A DNA stretch of 45,881 nucleotides from a bacterium (lineage in GTDB: Bacteria > Verrucomicrobiota > Kiritimatiellia > RFP12 > UBA1067), in assembly GCA_030537465.1 (NCBI GenBank), contig JAUNMP010000012.1, forward strand, positions 1 to 45,881. The letters are read 5' to 3'. Position numbers and translations under genes: made by a program. The notes below the pieces were generated by a model. That model was not told where the DNA came from. It saw only the letters and a program-made list of their open reading frames with translations, and did no database searches. This document shows positions 1-9,038 of this stretch, one piece after another. Each line of letters begins with the position of its first letter. Position 1 is the first letter of the stretch.

Positions 1-2046
1 GTTGACGGGGCGGCTCACGCGGTCGACCTTCAGCGCCGAGAGCTCCACCGTGTCGCCCGGGAACTTGAGGACGGCCGCCTGGAACAGCGGCGCGTCGACG
101 GTCAGCGTGCGCTGGACGAAGTCCGCGACGATCTCGCCCGTCTCGCTCTGGTAGATCCCCTTCCCGACGTCCGTGCGGTTGCCCGCGCCAAGCCAGCCGA
201 TCTGTCGCAGCACCGCGACGTTCCTCTCGAGCTTTGCCCTGCCCTTCCCGACGTCCTCGCGATAGGCCGCCCACAGACCCATACTGACCGTGCCGACGAA
301 GTCACTCGGCTCCACGTTGATGTCCGCGACCGGATTCTTCGCGCGGTTGTAGTCGATGCCGACGCGCGTCAGCATGAAGAGCGTGTTCCAGGCGCTGCCG
401 ATCGCGCCGGTGTAGCCGGGCCCTGCCAGAGTCTCCTCGGAGACGGCCAGGGACATCGCGTGCGGCGCCTTGCGCACGTCGCCGCGCTGCCAGGCGAAGG
501 CCGTGCAGAGCGAGGCGACACCGCCCATGACGCCCGGCATGCCGTCGAAGAGCCCAGCCGTCGCCGGACGCGTGTACGGCTCGACCAGGTTCGCGTGCGG
601 GATGAGCGCCTGCCAGTCCTGCAGCGCCGCGTAGGCGCCTAACATCGCCGGATACTCCTGTGCGACCGCGCTCCCCCCTCCATGCGAGATCTCCGTCACG
701 AACAGCGGCTTGCCGAGTTCGCGCGTGACCGCCGCCTGCGCGAGATAGTTGTTGAACGAAATCGAGCTGCACTTCGAGACGTGGCCCGCCGAGCCCTTGT
801 ACCACGGACCATACACGAGTTTCTGCACGTGGTTCGAATGGACCGGCAGAAGCTTCTCGCGCCCCGGATGGGCATGGTAGGTGTGGATGGCGACCGAGTC
901 GAAGTTCCGGCGGGCGGACCCCTCGAGGTTGCGCATGAACATGTCCCAGTTCATCACGAATCCCTTGAACCCGAGCCCGCGCACCGTCTTCACGTAGAAG
1001 TCGTTCATCGCGTCGATCTCGGCGCGGATGAACGCGCGCGCATCGGCCCCCTGCTCGTCCGCGCCGTAGAGGATCTTGAAGGTGAACGGATCGGACGTCT
1101 CGTGTCCCTTCGCCTTGCGGTACGCCTGCCACTCGGGGTCGAAGGCGTCGATCGCCTTGCCGCCTTCAAAGAACAGGTGTTCCTGCTCGTTGCAGAAGCA
1201 AATGCCCAAGACCTGCGGATCGTCCTTCGCCGCGAGCCCCGTGTAGGGGTTGACCGTCGTCAGGATCAGCTCGGCGCAGGCCTTCCAGTGGTTGCGGTAT
1301 TCCTCGTCGTGGAAGAGCCGGTAGCGCACATTCTCCCGAATCGCCATCACCCCCGACATCATGCCCGTCGAGGTGACGATGTCGGGCATGATGTAGATGC
1401 CGCGGTCCCGCAGGCACTTGAAGAAGTACTGCATGCGGTCGAGATGCTTGCGGTCGATCGGCAGCTCGGCGAGGCTCTGCGGCAACCTGCCGAGTTCCTT
1501 CTTCGTGCGCAAAGCCGCCTTCGAGTAGCGAGCCCCGCCGTGGAGGCCGACGTAGCCGCGGTCCTGGAAGTGGAGCCGGATGACGTTCATGCCCCGCAGG
1601 CGGATCTGCTCGGCGTAGGCCTCGAGCTGCGCGTGCGTGAGCCGGTCGAAGTTGTCCTCGACGTCCCCGAGCGTGAAGTTGAACCCCCTCAGGCGCGGCT
1701 TCACGTCCGGGAACTTCTCATAGGCGAGTTCGCCCCGGTCGTTCGAGACGATCCGGCCCATCTTGGCGATGTCGTATCGCGGCAGGTACTGCGAAAGGTC
1801 GAGCGCCGTTCCGGGGACAATGTCGTAGGCCTTGACGCGCAGCGGCTCTGCGGCGTTCCTGAAATGGAGACCTTCGAAGCCGTTCAGGGGACGCCAGTCC
1901 ACGCCGCGCTTCACCTCGGCCACCTGGCCGCTCTTCCACCTCGGATAGTCCGGCTTGACGAATTCGCGCCGACTCGACACGACATCCGCCCCAAGCCCGG
2001 CAATCAACGCGACCGCCGAGCATGACAAAACAAATCCTCTGTTCAT
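1..2046 (-). CDS. Clan GH-A-like exported glycoside hydrolase, C-terminus beyond window
   Basis: The reading frame is open from an ATG at 2046 to the first base of the window, so 682 codons are visible and the C-terminus is missing. It begins with a signal peptide (MNRGFVLSCSAVALIAGLGA). Throughout its length it resembles the product of 26775-29207, and the alignment breaks off near residue 680 of that ~810-residue paralogue. A TIM-barrel glycosidase is indicated by an Asn-Glu pair (CFCNEQEH, near residue 295) as likely acid/base and a second Glu in FVTEISHGGG (near residue 460) as likely nucleophile. This is the clan GH-A arrangement. The family and substrate are not recognised. An AGGAG lies 9 bases before the start. 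The 194 bases up to the next gene (2047-2240) hold no clear promoter or terminator. It is probably the last visible member of the run of genes starting at 11132. Confidence 0.8.
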   Translation of the reverse strand, partial: MNRGFVLSCSAVALIAGLGADVVSSRREFVKPDYPRWKSGQVAEVKRGVDWRPLNGFEGLHFRNAAEPLRVKAYDIVPGTALDLSQYLPRYDIAKMGRIVSNDRGELAYEKFPDVKPRLRGFNFTLGDVEDNFDRLTHAQLEAYAEQIRLRGMNVIRLHFQDRGYVGLHGGARYSKAALRTKKELGRLPQSLAELPIDRKHLDRMQYFFKCLRDRGIYIMPDIVTSTGMMSGVMAIRENVRYRLFHDEEYRNHWKACAELILTTVNPYTGLAAKDDPQVLGICFCNEQEHLFFEGGKAIDAFDPEWQAYRKAKGHETSDPFTFKILYGADEQGADARAFIRAEIDAMNDFYVKTVRGLGFKGFVMNWDMFMRNLEGSARRNFDSVAIHTYHAHPGREKLLPVHSNHVQKLVYGPWYKGSAGHVSKCSSISFNNYLAQAAVTRELGKPLFVTEISHGGGSAVAQEYPAMLGAYAALQDWQALIPHANLVEPYTRPATAGLFDGMPGVMGGVASLCTAFAWQRGDVRKAPHAMSLAVSEETLAGPGYTGAIGSAWNTLFMLTRVGIDYNRAKNPVADINVEPSDFVGTVSMGLWAAYREDVGKGRAKLERNVAVLRQIGWLGAGNRTDVGKGIYQSETGEIVADFVQRTLTVDAPLFQAAVLKFPGDTVELSALKVDRVSRPVN

Positions 2047-2240
2047 CGGCCTGCTCCTGTTCCCGTTACCTTACTTGACGATGATGCACATTCCGCACGG
2101 AAAGGCTTTCAGCCCGCTTCCGTCAAAAGTCAGGCGGCATGACCAACATCAGCGGCAAAAAGACAAAGACAATTTTTACAATTCGACTCCTTTCAAAAAT
2201 CACATTGTCCGCCACACATCCTTTACTTGTCTTCTCTCAT

Positions 2241-3842
2241 TCAATCGCGCGCGGGCAGGACCTCAAGGACGACATGGGGCGTGCAGGATGCGTTCGTTTT
2301 TTCTAAAATTTCCTCCGGGACGACCACGGCGCCGTTCGCGGCGATCCGGCAAAGCGCCGTCACGTTCCGCGGCTTCCCGTACGGCAATTGCCGCGCCTGG
2401 ATCCGCGCGCCCTCGCACACGCCCCCCTTCAGGGTCACCGACTTGAACGCGCCGAACAGCCCAAGCGGCCGGTCTGGCTCCAACTTTGCGTCAAGCGTGA
2501 CATCCGCCGGACAGGCCACCCCGCACCTGCCGCCCACCGTCCGTGGCAGGAACGACAGGGCGAGCGCGCCGTTCGGGTGCCGCACGCCACAGACAAACGG
2601 CTTCGGCCCGTCGGCCTTGACAGTCGGGAGCGGCAGCCCGCGCGTCACGACAGCGGGGGCCGACTGGCGGATCGTCTTGCGCGCCGCTTTGGTAAACCAG
2701 GAACAATCGTCGTCCGCGTACGTCCACACGTCCTCGAGCGCCTCGTCCGCGTAGCGCGTGACGGCCGCGGTGTCATGTCCGAACGGAGGCGCCAGTTTCT
2801 GCCAGGCGAGGGCGACGCAGGCGTCATTGGTGGCGAAGCCGGTTCCGGCCGAGCCAGGCGACATGAGGCCCAGCACGTGGCCGAGCCCCACGCCGATCAG
2901 CGGCTCGTCCTCGACATTTAAGAGAACCGGCAATTTTCGTTCCTCGGCGAGCTTCGAGTAGTAGGCGCACCGTTCGAGCGTGGTCACCTTCCCGAACGGG
3001 GCGATGACGTCGTAGGTGCGGAAAACATCGGAAACGGCGAGCGTCTTCAGCTGGTCGGCGCGCTTCTCAGCCCAAACGTCGTATCCGAACAGACGGCCAG
3101 GGCCTTCGACCTTTCCGTCTCGGGAAATCCGGACTCCGTTCAGCGGGCCGCCCGGAACCCAGCAATGCTCGATCGTCAGCGCCGGATGGATCTCGTTCTT
3201 GAGTTCGGTCATCAGGCCGCGCAAGCCGCAATCCCAGGACCGGAGCCCCCAGTCAACTTTCCAGTAACAGACGCCGGCCGCACGGCAGAGAAGCAGTTTC
3301 TCCGTCCAAACCTTGCGCATCTCCTCCATCGAAAAAAGGCGTGCCGGGCGACCGCCGCCCCCCGGCGTCTCGCCTTGCGTGTGACTCGGGAGCCACACGC
3401 CGATTCCCCTCCACCCGCACGATTTCGCCTTCGCGTCGAGCGCCTTCAGGCGTTCGGCGGGGGTGCCTTTCAGCGACGGAAAACGCGCCGCGTCCGGGAC
3501 GCAGGCTCCGCGCAAGGCCAGATCCGCCCCCCGTGTCTGCGTGCCGTACGGAAGATCCCACCCCGCGTCAAGCAGGAGATAGAGGTCGCCGCGTTCATTC
3601 GGATAGAAGCGCCTTGCCCAGCCGTCCGCACCGAACAGGACCTCCTCGTTGAGGTTGTCGCGTTGCCGCGGGACGCCCTGGTCACCCGCAAAGGCGACCT
3701 TGCCCGCCTTTGCGTTGTGGCCGAGCGTCGAGCCCTGTGTCGCCCAGGTGCACCAGTAATTCGGCGCGGGAGCGTCTGCCGCGCCCAAGGTTCCCTCGAC
3801 CGCCATCGTCACGGCGAGAAGAAGCGTATTCAGGATTCTCAT
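2241..3842 (-). CDS. Clan GH-D-like (GH27/GH36-type) exported glycosidase
   Basis: About 533 residues. I chose the ATG at 3842 because it opens a good signal peptide (MRILNTLLLAVTMAVEGTLG, cut near AADA); the frame continues 30 bases upstream without adding anything plausible. The motif CYWKVDWGLRSWDCG, near residue 200, matches the K-x-D nucleophile motif of clan GH-D enzymes such as alpha-galactosidases. A later stretch, LLNVEDEPLIGVGLGHVLG, fits the second half of the barrel, and the final ~120 residues look like the beta-sandwich common in this clan. Alpha-galactosidase activity is plausible from the clan but not shown. The Shine-Dalgarno match is weak (GGTGG). It follows the GH31 gene after 76 bases with no terminator, so it is probably co-transcribed. 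Confidence 0.7.
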   Translation of the reverse strand: MRILNTLLLAVTMAVEGTLGAADAPAPNYWCTWATQGSTLGHNAKAGKVAFAGDQGVPRQRDNLNEEVLFGADGWARRFYPNERGDLYLLLDAGWDLPYGTQTRGADLALRGACVPDAARFPSLKGTPAERLKALDAKAKSCGWRGIGVWLPSHTQGETPGGGGRPARLFSMEEMRKVWTEKLLLCRAAGVCYWKVDWGLRSWDCGLRGLMTELKNEIHPALTIEHCWVPGGPLNGVRISRDGKVEGPGRLFGYDVWAEKRADQLKTLAVSDVFRTYDVIAPFGKVTTLERCAYYSKLAEERKLPVLLNVEDEPLIGVGLGHVLGLMSPGSAGTGFATNDACVALAWQKLAPPFGHDTAAVTRYADEALEDVWTYADDDCSWFTKAARKTIRQSAPAVVTRGLPLPTVKADGPKPFVCGVRHPNGALALSFLPRTVGGRCGVACPADVTLDAKLEPDRPLGLFGAFKSVTLKGGVCEGARIQARQLPYGKPRNVTALCRIAANGAVVVPEEILEKTNASCTPHVVLEVLPARD

Positions 3843-3918
3843 ACGTGCGCACCACCTATCATCTGCCCGCAAACGCCATCAGCATGGACGCGATTGCACC
3901 GACCATCTGGTGATTTCA

Positions 3919-5592
3919 TCATTTCCGGAGTTCCTCCCCACGAACGAAATGCGGAAGGCGCGCGAGCGGCGTCGCGATCTCGACTGTCTTCGGTCCCACA
4001 TAGACCTGGCCGTCGTCGGCCGTCCACGTGCCAGGCGGAATCACGACCTTGCGCGTCGCCACGCCGGCTTCGACGACGGGCGCCACCAGCAGGTCCTCGC
4101 CCATCAGGAATTCATCCTTCACCTCGGCATAGCCCAGTCCCGGATAGGCGTACTCGAGGTTGCGCATGATCGGTTCGCCGTCCTTCGCCGCCCGTTTCGC
4201 GAGTTCGACGAACTTCGGCGCGAAACGCTGCCGCAGCGCGACGACGTCACGCACGATCTTCTGGTTGGCGTCGTTCAAATAGCGCCAGGGCGAGGCCGAG
4301 AACTGCATCATCGGAGAAAGCGCCTGGACCTGCGCCGAACGAACGAACAGCTCTTCGGAGAATGGCGCCCCCGGCAGAAACGCCGACCACGCGCCACCAC
4401 CGACCATGTCGGGGCAGATGAAGGGACACCCGACGAAACCGGCCGCCAGCATGTCGGGCACGAGGCGCTGCAGGGCCTCCCAGGAATGGGCCTTGTCATG
4501 GAGACGCATGATCACTGGCTTGCCGGCGAAGCCGAAGCCGTTTCGGTATTCGCTGCCCTTGTACTTGAGCGCGAACTGTCCGTACAGCGCGCTCTGCGCC
4601 GCCGGCGACACGGAGGGATCGTGTGCATACGTCTTGCGCGACGAGCCTTCCAGTCCACGCGTGCCACTGTAGAACGCCACGCTGCCGCCATCGAACTTGA
4701 AACCGTCCGCACCATAGTCGCGGCGGAGCCGTTCCAGCTGTTCGGTAAACCAGGCGACGGCATTTGGATGGGTGAAGTCGAGAAGCGCCGAGACGCCGTT
4801 CCACCATTCGACGCGCGCCGCCGGCGGCACCCCTCCCCAGCCCTTCTTGGTGGACTGCATCAGGAACCCGCCCTTCGTCGGCCAGCCTTTCACGTCGTTC
4901 GGATTCTTGGCGAACTGGATGCGCCGATACTCGGGCGTGTCCATCGAGACGAACGGAGCCATCCAGAGCAGGACCTTGTACCCCATTGCATGAAGCTTGT
5001 CCATCATCCCCTTCGGATCGCTGAACCGCCGCGAGTCGAACTCCCACGTGCCGTAGCCATGCTGCCAGGTGTCGTCGATCATGAAGACGCCCGCCGGAAA
5101 CCCATGGTCCAGCATCGACTGTGCATAGGCGAGAATGTCCTTTTCGTTCTGGTGATAGGTCAGCTCGATCCACGTATTGTACTGCGGCGCGGCAAAGTAG
5201 AGGAGCTCGGGTTCCTCGCCCGTAGGCGGGAACCAGGTCTTCGACGCATAGCGGAAGGCCTCGGCAAGGTTGCGCCCGGCATCCTCCTTGAGGACGATCT
5301 CACCGCAGTCGGACTCGAAGCGCACGACACCGCCCGAGATCTTCACGCCGACCGGTTCCGCGCACCACACGGCACGCCCCTTGTCGGAGACGAGCAGCGA
5401 AAGCGACTGGTGCGCATAGTTGTCCATTCTCAGATCGCACGAAAAATCGCTCTTCGCGTTGAATGGCATCGCGCGACCGAAATTGTTGTCGACGCCCCAC
5501 CAATTCTCTCCGGGTAGCATATTGATCGTTCGCGTCTCTGCCGAAACTGCCAGGGTCGCAAGAACCGTCCAAAGCAAAGTCTGAATTTTCAT
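3919..5592 (-). CDS. GH31 glycoside hydrolase, MYORG-like, exported (copy 1)
   Basis: 557 residues with signal peptide MKIQTLLWTVLATLAVSA. The order of motifs follows the MYORG-type branch of GH31: the QYNTWIELTYHQNEKDIL entry strand, the metal-free barrel strand GVFMIDDTWQ, a nucleophile Asp near residue 301 in GADGFKFDGG, an acid/base Asp near residue 365 in MRLHDKAHSW, and the VGGG loop. The C-terminal sandwich contains FLMGEDLLVAPVV and GTWTADDGQVYVGPKT. Human MYORG is an alpha-galactosidase, so an alpha-galactosidic substrate is possible but untested. It is one of three adjacent GH31 genes; a fourth GH31 domain lies in 16148-19936. GAAAGGA lies upstream of the start. The gap to the preceding gene is 48 bases. 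Confidence 0.88.
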   Translation of the reverse strand: MKIQTLLWTVLATLAVSAETRTINMLPGENWWGVDNNFGRAMPFNAKSDFSCDLRMDNYAHQSLSLLVSDKGRAVWCAEPVGVKISGGVVRFESDCGEIVLKEDAGRNLAEAFRYASKTWFPPTGEEPELLYFAAPQYNTWIELTYHQNEKDILAYAQSMLDHGFPAGVFMIDDTWQHGYGTWEFDSRRFSDPKGMMDKLHAMGYKVLLWMAPFVSMDTPEYRRIQFAKNPNDVKGWPTKGGFLMQSTKKGWGGVPPAARVEWWNGVSALLDFTHPNAVAWFTEQLERLRRDYGADGFKFDGGSVAFYSGTRGLEGSSRKTYAHDPSVSPAAQSALYGQFALKYKGSEYRNGFGFAGKPVIMRLHDKAHSWEALQRLVPDMLAAGFVGCPFICPDMVGGGAWSAFLPGAPFSEELFVRSAQVQALSPMMQFSASPWRYLNDANQKIVRDVVALRQRFAPKFVELAKRAAKDGEPIMRNLEYAYPGLGYAEVKDEFLMGEDLLVAPVVEAGVATRKVVIPPGTWTADDGQVYVGPKTVEIATPLARLPHFVRGEELRK

Positions 5593-5640
5593 CTTCCAAT
5601 CCTTTCTCCAATCAAAATAGCGGAATCGACGGCTCGTCTC

Positions 5641-7323
5641 CTACTTCCGCACGAAGTACGGCAGACGTTCGAGCGGCGTGGAGACTTCTATCGTCTTCGG
5701 CCCCACGTAGACCTGGCCGTCGTCGGCCGTCCACGTCCCTGACGGAATCACGACCTTCCGGCTGGTCGCGTCCTTCACGACCTGCGGCGCGACGAGCAGC
5801 TTCTCGCCCATCATGAACTGATCGGTGATCGTCTCGTAGCCGTGGCCGGGGAAGTTGTACTCCAGAGACCGCATCATCGGCTCGCCGGTGCGGCCCGTCT
5901 CCTTCACGCACGCGACGATGTAGGGCACGAACGTCTGGCGCAGGCGGAGCATCGCGCGGATGATCTCCTGATGGCGCGCATCCAGCACGCGCCAGGGCGA
6001 GAGCGAGAACTGAACCATCGGCGAGAGCGCGTGGACCTGCATGGAGCGGACAAAATGGTCCTGCGCCGCCTTGAAGTTCTCTCCCTCGAAGTTCGAGACC
6101 GTCCCGCCGCCGACCATGTCGAACGTCACGTAGGGATACCCCAGCAGGCCCGACTCGATGCCGTCGGCGATGCACTGGTGGATCGCCTCGTAGGTGGGAT
6201 GCTTGTCGCGCAGGGTCTGCATCAGCGGCAGACCGCCCATCTTCCACGAGGCGCGGTGCTGCTGGAACGGCACGTCCATCCCGATCATGTGGAACGCCTT
6301 CACCTGGTCGGAGGGCGTCGCGTCCTTCACGAAGGGCACGCCTTCCATCGGATAGTTGTAGGCGTCGCCGGCGTCGTAGAAGAAGCCGTCGCAGTCGAAG
6401 TCCTTCATCAGCCGATTGCAGGTGTCCTTGAGCCACGCGAACGTCTTCGGATTCGTGCAGTCGAGAATGGCCGCCTTGCCGGGCCACCAGTACGACTCGG
6501 CGGTCGTCCAGCCGTCCTTCTTCATGAGCAGCATCTTCTCCTTGCGCATGAAGCGGTAGAGCGCGGTGTCGGTGGAGATGTGCGGATCGAACCAGAGCAT
6601 CACGGCGGTGTAGCCCATCTTCTTCAGCTTCGCGACCATGCCCTTCGGGTCCTTGAAGCGTCCCTGATGGAAGTTCCAGTCGCCGAAGCTGTCGCCATGC
6701 CACGTGTGGTCGATCATGTAGACGCCCGGCGTCATGCCGTTGTCGATGTACTCCTGGCCGAGCTCGAGGATCTCCTTCTCGTTCTGGTTGTACTTGAGCG
6801 CGATCCAGGTGTTGAAGATCGGATTCTCGAAGAACTCGAGCCGGCAGTGTCCCTTCGACGGGAAGTGCTTTCCGGAGACTTCGCGGAACGCGCCCCGGAG
6901 CGTGCCGTCCTTCGCCGTTCCGGTCGCGATCGGCGCCGCCTTCTCGGTCTCGATCACGAGCGTACCGTCGACGACGGAGAACTTGAACGCCTGCTCGCAC
7001 CAGACCCAGCGTCCCTTCGAACTCATCAGCACGGGAGCCGCCTGGTTGCCCCCCGACACCCCGTGCCGGAGCCGCATGTCGACCGCATACTTCTCGCTCT
7101 TCGCGTGGAACGGCTGCTTCAGGCCCTCGAGCACTTCGCCGCCCCACCAGTATTCGTCTGGCAGGATCGGAATCTCGAACTTCGCCGTCGCCGTGCGCAC
7201 GTCTCCATCCTTCGCCGCGACGACCGCGGCCGGCGAGCCCATCACAACCGAAGACTCATCCGGCGTCTGCGCACAACAGACGGCCGCGAAACCGGCACAG
7301 CAGCATCCAATCAACTTTCGCAT
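5641..7323 (-). CDS. GH31 glycoside hydrolase, MYORG-like, exported (copy 2)
   Basis: 560 residues. The N-terminus MRKLIGCCCAGFAAVCCAQT is a cysteine-rich signal peptide. GH31 signatures are the entry motif IFNTWIALKYNQNEKEIL, the nucleophile Asp near 317 in DCDGFFYDAGD, the acid/base Asp near 373 in MQTLRDKHPTY, the loop FDMVGGG, and the C-terminal sandwich with FMMGEKLLVAPQVV and GTWTADDGQVYVGPKT. The last ~40 residues are almost identical to those of the neighbouring copies even at the DNA level, which points to recent duplication or gene conversion. The start lies only 5 bases after the stop of the upstream GH31 gene, so the two are clearly one transcript and possibly translationally coupled. 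The substrate may differ between copies because the region between the two catalytic Asp residues varies most. Confidence 0.88.
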   Translation of the reverse strand: MRKLIGCCCAGFAAVCCAQTPDESSVVMGSPAAVVAAKDGDVRTATAKFEIPILPDEYWWGGEVLEGLKQPFHAKSEKYAVDMRLRHGVSGGNQAAPVLMSSKGRWVWCEQAFKFSVVDGTLVIETEKAAPIATGTAKDGTLRGAFREVSGKHFPSKGHCRLEFFENPIFNTWIALKYNQNEKEILELGQEYIDNGMTPGVYMIDHTWHGDSFGDWNFHQGRFKDPKGMVAKLKKMGYTAVMLWFDPHISTDTALYRFMRKEKMLLMKKDGWTTAESYWWPGKAAILDCTNPKTFAWLKDTCNRLMKDFDCDGFFYDAGDAYNYPMEGVPFVKDATPSDQVKAFHMIGMDVPFQQHRASWKMGGLPLMQTLRDKHPTYEAIHQCIADGIESGLLGYPYVTFDMVGGGTVSNFEGENFKAAQDHFVRSMQVHALSPMVQFSLSPWRVLDARHQEIIRAMLRLRQTFVPYIVACVKETGRTGEPMMRSLEYNFPGHGYETITDQFMMGEKLLVAPQVVKDATSRKVVIPSGTWTADDGQVYVGPKTIEVSTPLERLPYFVRK

Positions 7324-7328
7324 ACGCT

Positions 7329-9032
7329 CTATTTCCCTTCTTTTTTCAAATCAATACCATTCCTGACGAAATGCGGTAGACGCGCGAGCGGCGTCTCGAC
7401 CACGATCGTCTTCGGGCCCTCGTAGACCTGTCCGTCGTCGGCCGTCCACGTCCCCGGCGGAATCACGACCTTGCGCGACGTCTCGCCCTCGTAGACCTGC
7501 GGGGCGACAAGCAGGTTCTCGCCCATCAGGAACTGGTCGCTCACCGTCTCATGGCCCTGCCCCGGATAGGCATACTCCAGCGAGCGCATCATCGGCTCGC
7601 CCGTTCGGCCGCAGGCCTTCGCGCAGTCGACGATGTAGGGCGCCCATTTCTGGCGCAGCGCCACCATCTCCTTCACGAGCTGCTGATAGCGCGGCGGCAG
7701 GTGCCAGGGCGCGAAGGAGAACTGGATCATCGGCGAGAGGCATTCCATCTGCAGGAAGCGAACATAGAACGTGCCCAGCCAGTCCGGACCCTTCTTCGCG
7801 AAGTATTCCTGATGTTCCTTTGAATATTCGAAGTACGCCGGCTTCGATCCTAGGTACGGCGCGAAATACGAGACCTCGCCGCCGCCGACCATGTCGGCGT
7901 TGATGAACGGATAGCCGAGCAGCCCCGCGTTCAGCATCTCGCCAATCGAATCCTTCATCTCCTGGTAGGTCGCGTCGCGGTCGAAGAGCGTGCACATCCG
8001 GGCCTTGCCGCCCGACTTCCAGCTCGCGCGGTGCTGCTGCAGCGGCACGGTGTCGCCGAGACTGTGGAACGCGGCGGCCTGCTCGCAGCTCGTCGCGCCC
8101 TTCCTGTGCGGACGTGCGTCCTTCGGATAGTTCTTGACGTCGCCGGCGTCGAAGAAGAACCCTTCGATGCCATACTCGTTCATGAGGTTCTCCAGACACC
8201 CCTTCAGCCAGCCATAGCCCGCCGGACTCGTGCAGTCGACGACCGTGTTCTTTCCGGCCCAGTAGTTCACTTCGGCGATGTCATGAAGTCCCCGGCCATG
8301 CAGAAGCGCGTCCATTCCGCGGAGTCTGCAGTACGTCATGCCGTCGGTGGAGACCATGGGCGCCATCCAGAGCATCATCCGGTAGCCCATGTCGTTCATC
8401 GTCTTCACCATCCGCTTCGGATCGGGATAGCGGCCGGGGTCGAACTCCCAGTTGCCGAAGTTCCGCTGCCAGGTGCAGTCGATCATGAAGATGCCCGCCG
8501 GGACGAACTCGAGGAACTTCTTCGCGTAGGAGACGGTGTTCGATTCGCTCTGCCAGTAGTTGTGCTCAACCCAGGTGTTGAGAATCGGACGGCGGAAGAA
8601 GTCGAGATCCGGCGTGCCCTGCGGCGGGAAGTGCTTCGCGCTCGCGGCCCGGAAGGCGTCGCGCAGCGTCTGTCCAGCCGTGACGACCTCGACTTCGGCC
8701 GGTTTCTCGGGAAGAATCGTGAGCACGCCGTCCTTCTGCTCGAAGCCGAACGGCTCCTCGCACCAGACGTAGCGTCCCTTCGACGACAGGAGAAGCGGCG
8801 CGATCTGGCTGTGATAGTTCCAGAACCGCATATCCCATTTGAGCGAACCGTCCTTCTTTCGTCCCGGATAGTCCGCCGCGGCCGAAAACGGCTGTTCCCG
8901 TCCCGCATATGTCGCTCCGCCCCACCAGTACTCGCCCGGCAGAAGCGGAATTCGTGTCGTCGGGACCGGCTGTGCGCACACGGCGCCCCCCCAGGCGACA
9001 CACAGCGCCAGAATGGATCTCACGCGTCGCAT
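7329..9032 (-). CDS. GH31 glycoside hydrolase, MYORG-like, exported (copy 3)
   Basis: 567 residues with signal peptide MRRVRSILALCVAWGGAVCA. GH31 motifs are ILNTWVEHNYWQSES, the nucleophile Asp near 296 in GIEGFFFDAGD, the acid/base Asp near 351 in CTLFDRDATY, and NADMVGGG. The C-terminal sandwich has FLMGENLLVAPQVY and GTWTADDGQVYEGPKT. Compared with copies 1 and 2, it carries an extra stretch after the VGGG loop (SYFAPYLGSKPAYFEYSKEHQEYF) that should sit near the active-site mouth and may change specificity. It starts 6 bases after the stop of the WbsX-esterase fusion and ends 5 bases before the next GH31 gene, so it lies inside a tight operon. The first position of the C-terminal strand reads CAKACGRTGEPMMRSLEYAY, shared with the other copies. 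Confidence 0.88.
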   Translation of the reverse strand: MRRVRSILALCVAWGGAVCAQPVPTTRIPLLPGEYWWGGATYAGREQPFSAAADYPGRKKDGSLKWDMRFWNYHSQIAPLLLSSKGRYVWCEEPFGFEQKDGVLTILPEKPAEVEVVTAGQTLRDAFRAASAKHFPPQGTPDLDFFRRPILNTWVEHNYWQSESNTVSYAKKFLEFVPAGIFMIDCTWQRNFGNWEFDPGRYPDPKRMVKTMNDMGYRMMLWMAPMVSTDGMTYCRLRGMDALLHGRGLHDIAEVNYWAGKNTVVDCTSPAGYGWLKGCLENLMNEYGIEGFFFDAGDVKNYPKDARPHRKGATSCEQAAAFHSLGDTVPLQQHRASWKSGGKARMCTLFDRDATYQEMKDSIGEMLNAGLLGYPFINADMVGGGEVSYFAPYLGSKPAYFEYSKEHQEYFAKKGPDWLGTFYVRFLQMECLSPMIQFSFAPWHLPPRYQQLVKEMVALRQKWAPYIVDCAKACGRTGEPMMRSLEYAYPGQGHETVSDQFLMGENLLVAPQVYEGETSRKVVIPPGTWTADDGQVYEGPKTIVVETPLARLPHFVRNGIDLKKEGK

Positions 9033-9038
9033 GGCCGA

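Noticed and set aside
2690..2703. TTGGTAAACCAG, and a similar GGTAAACC at 4744, as extra operator copies
   Set aside because: Both lie inside coding regions, lack the A-tract and have no extended -10 at 25 bp.
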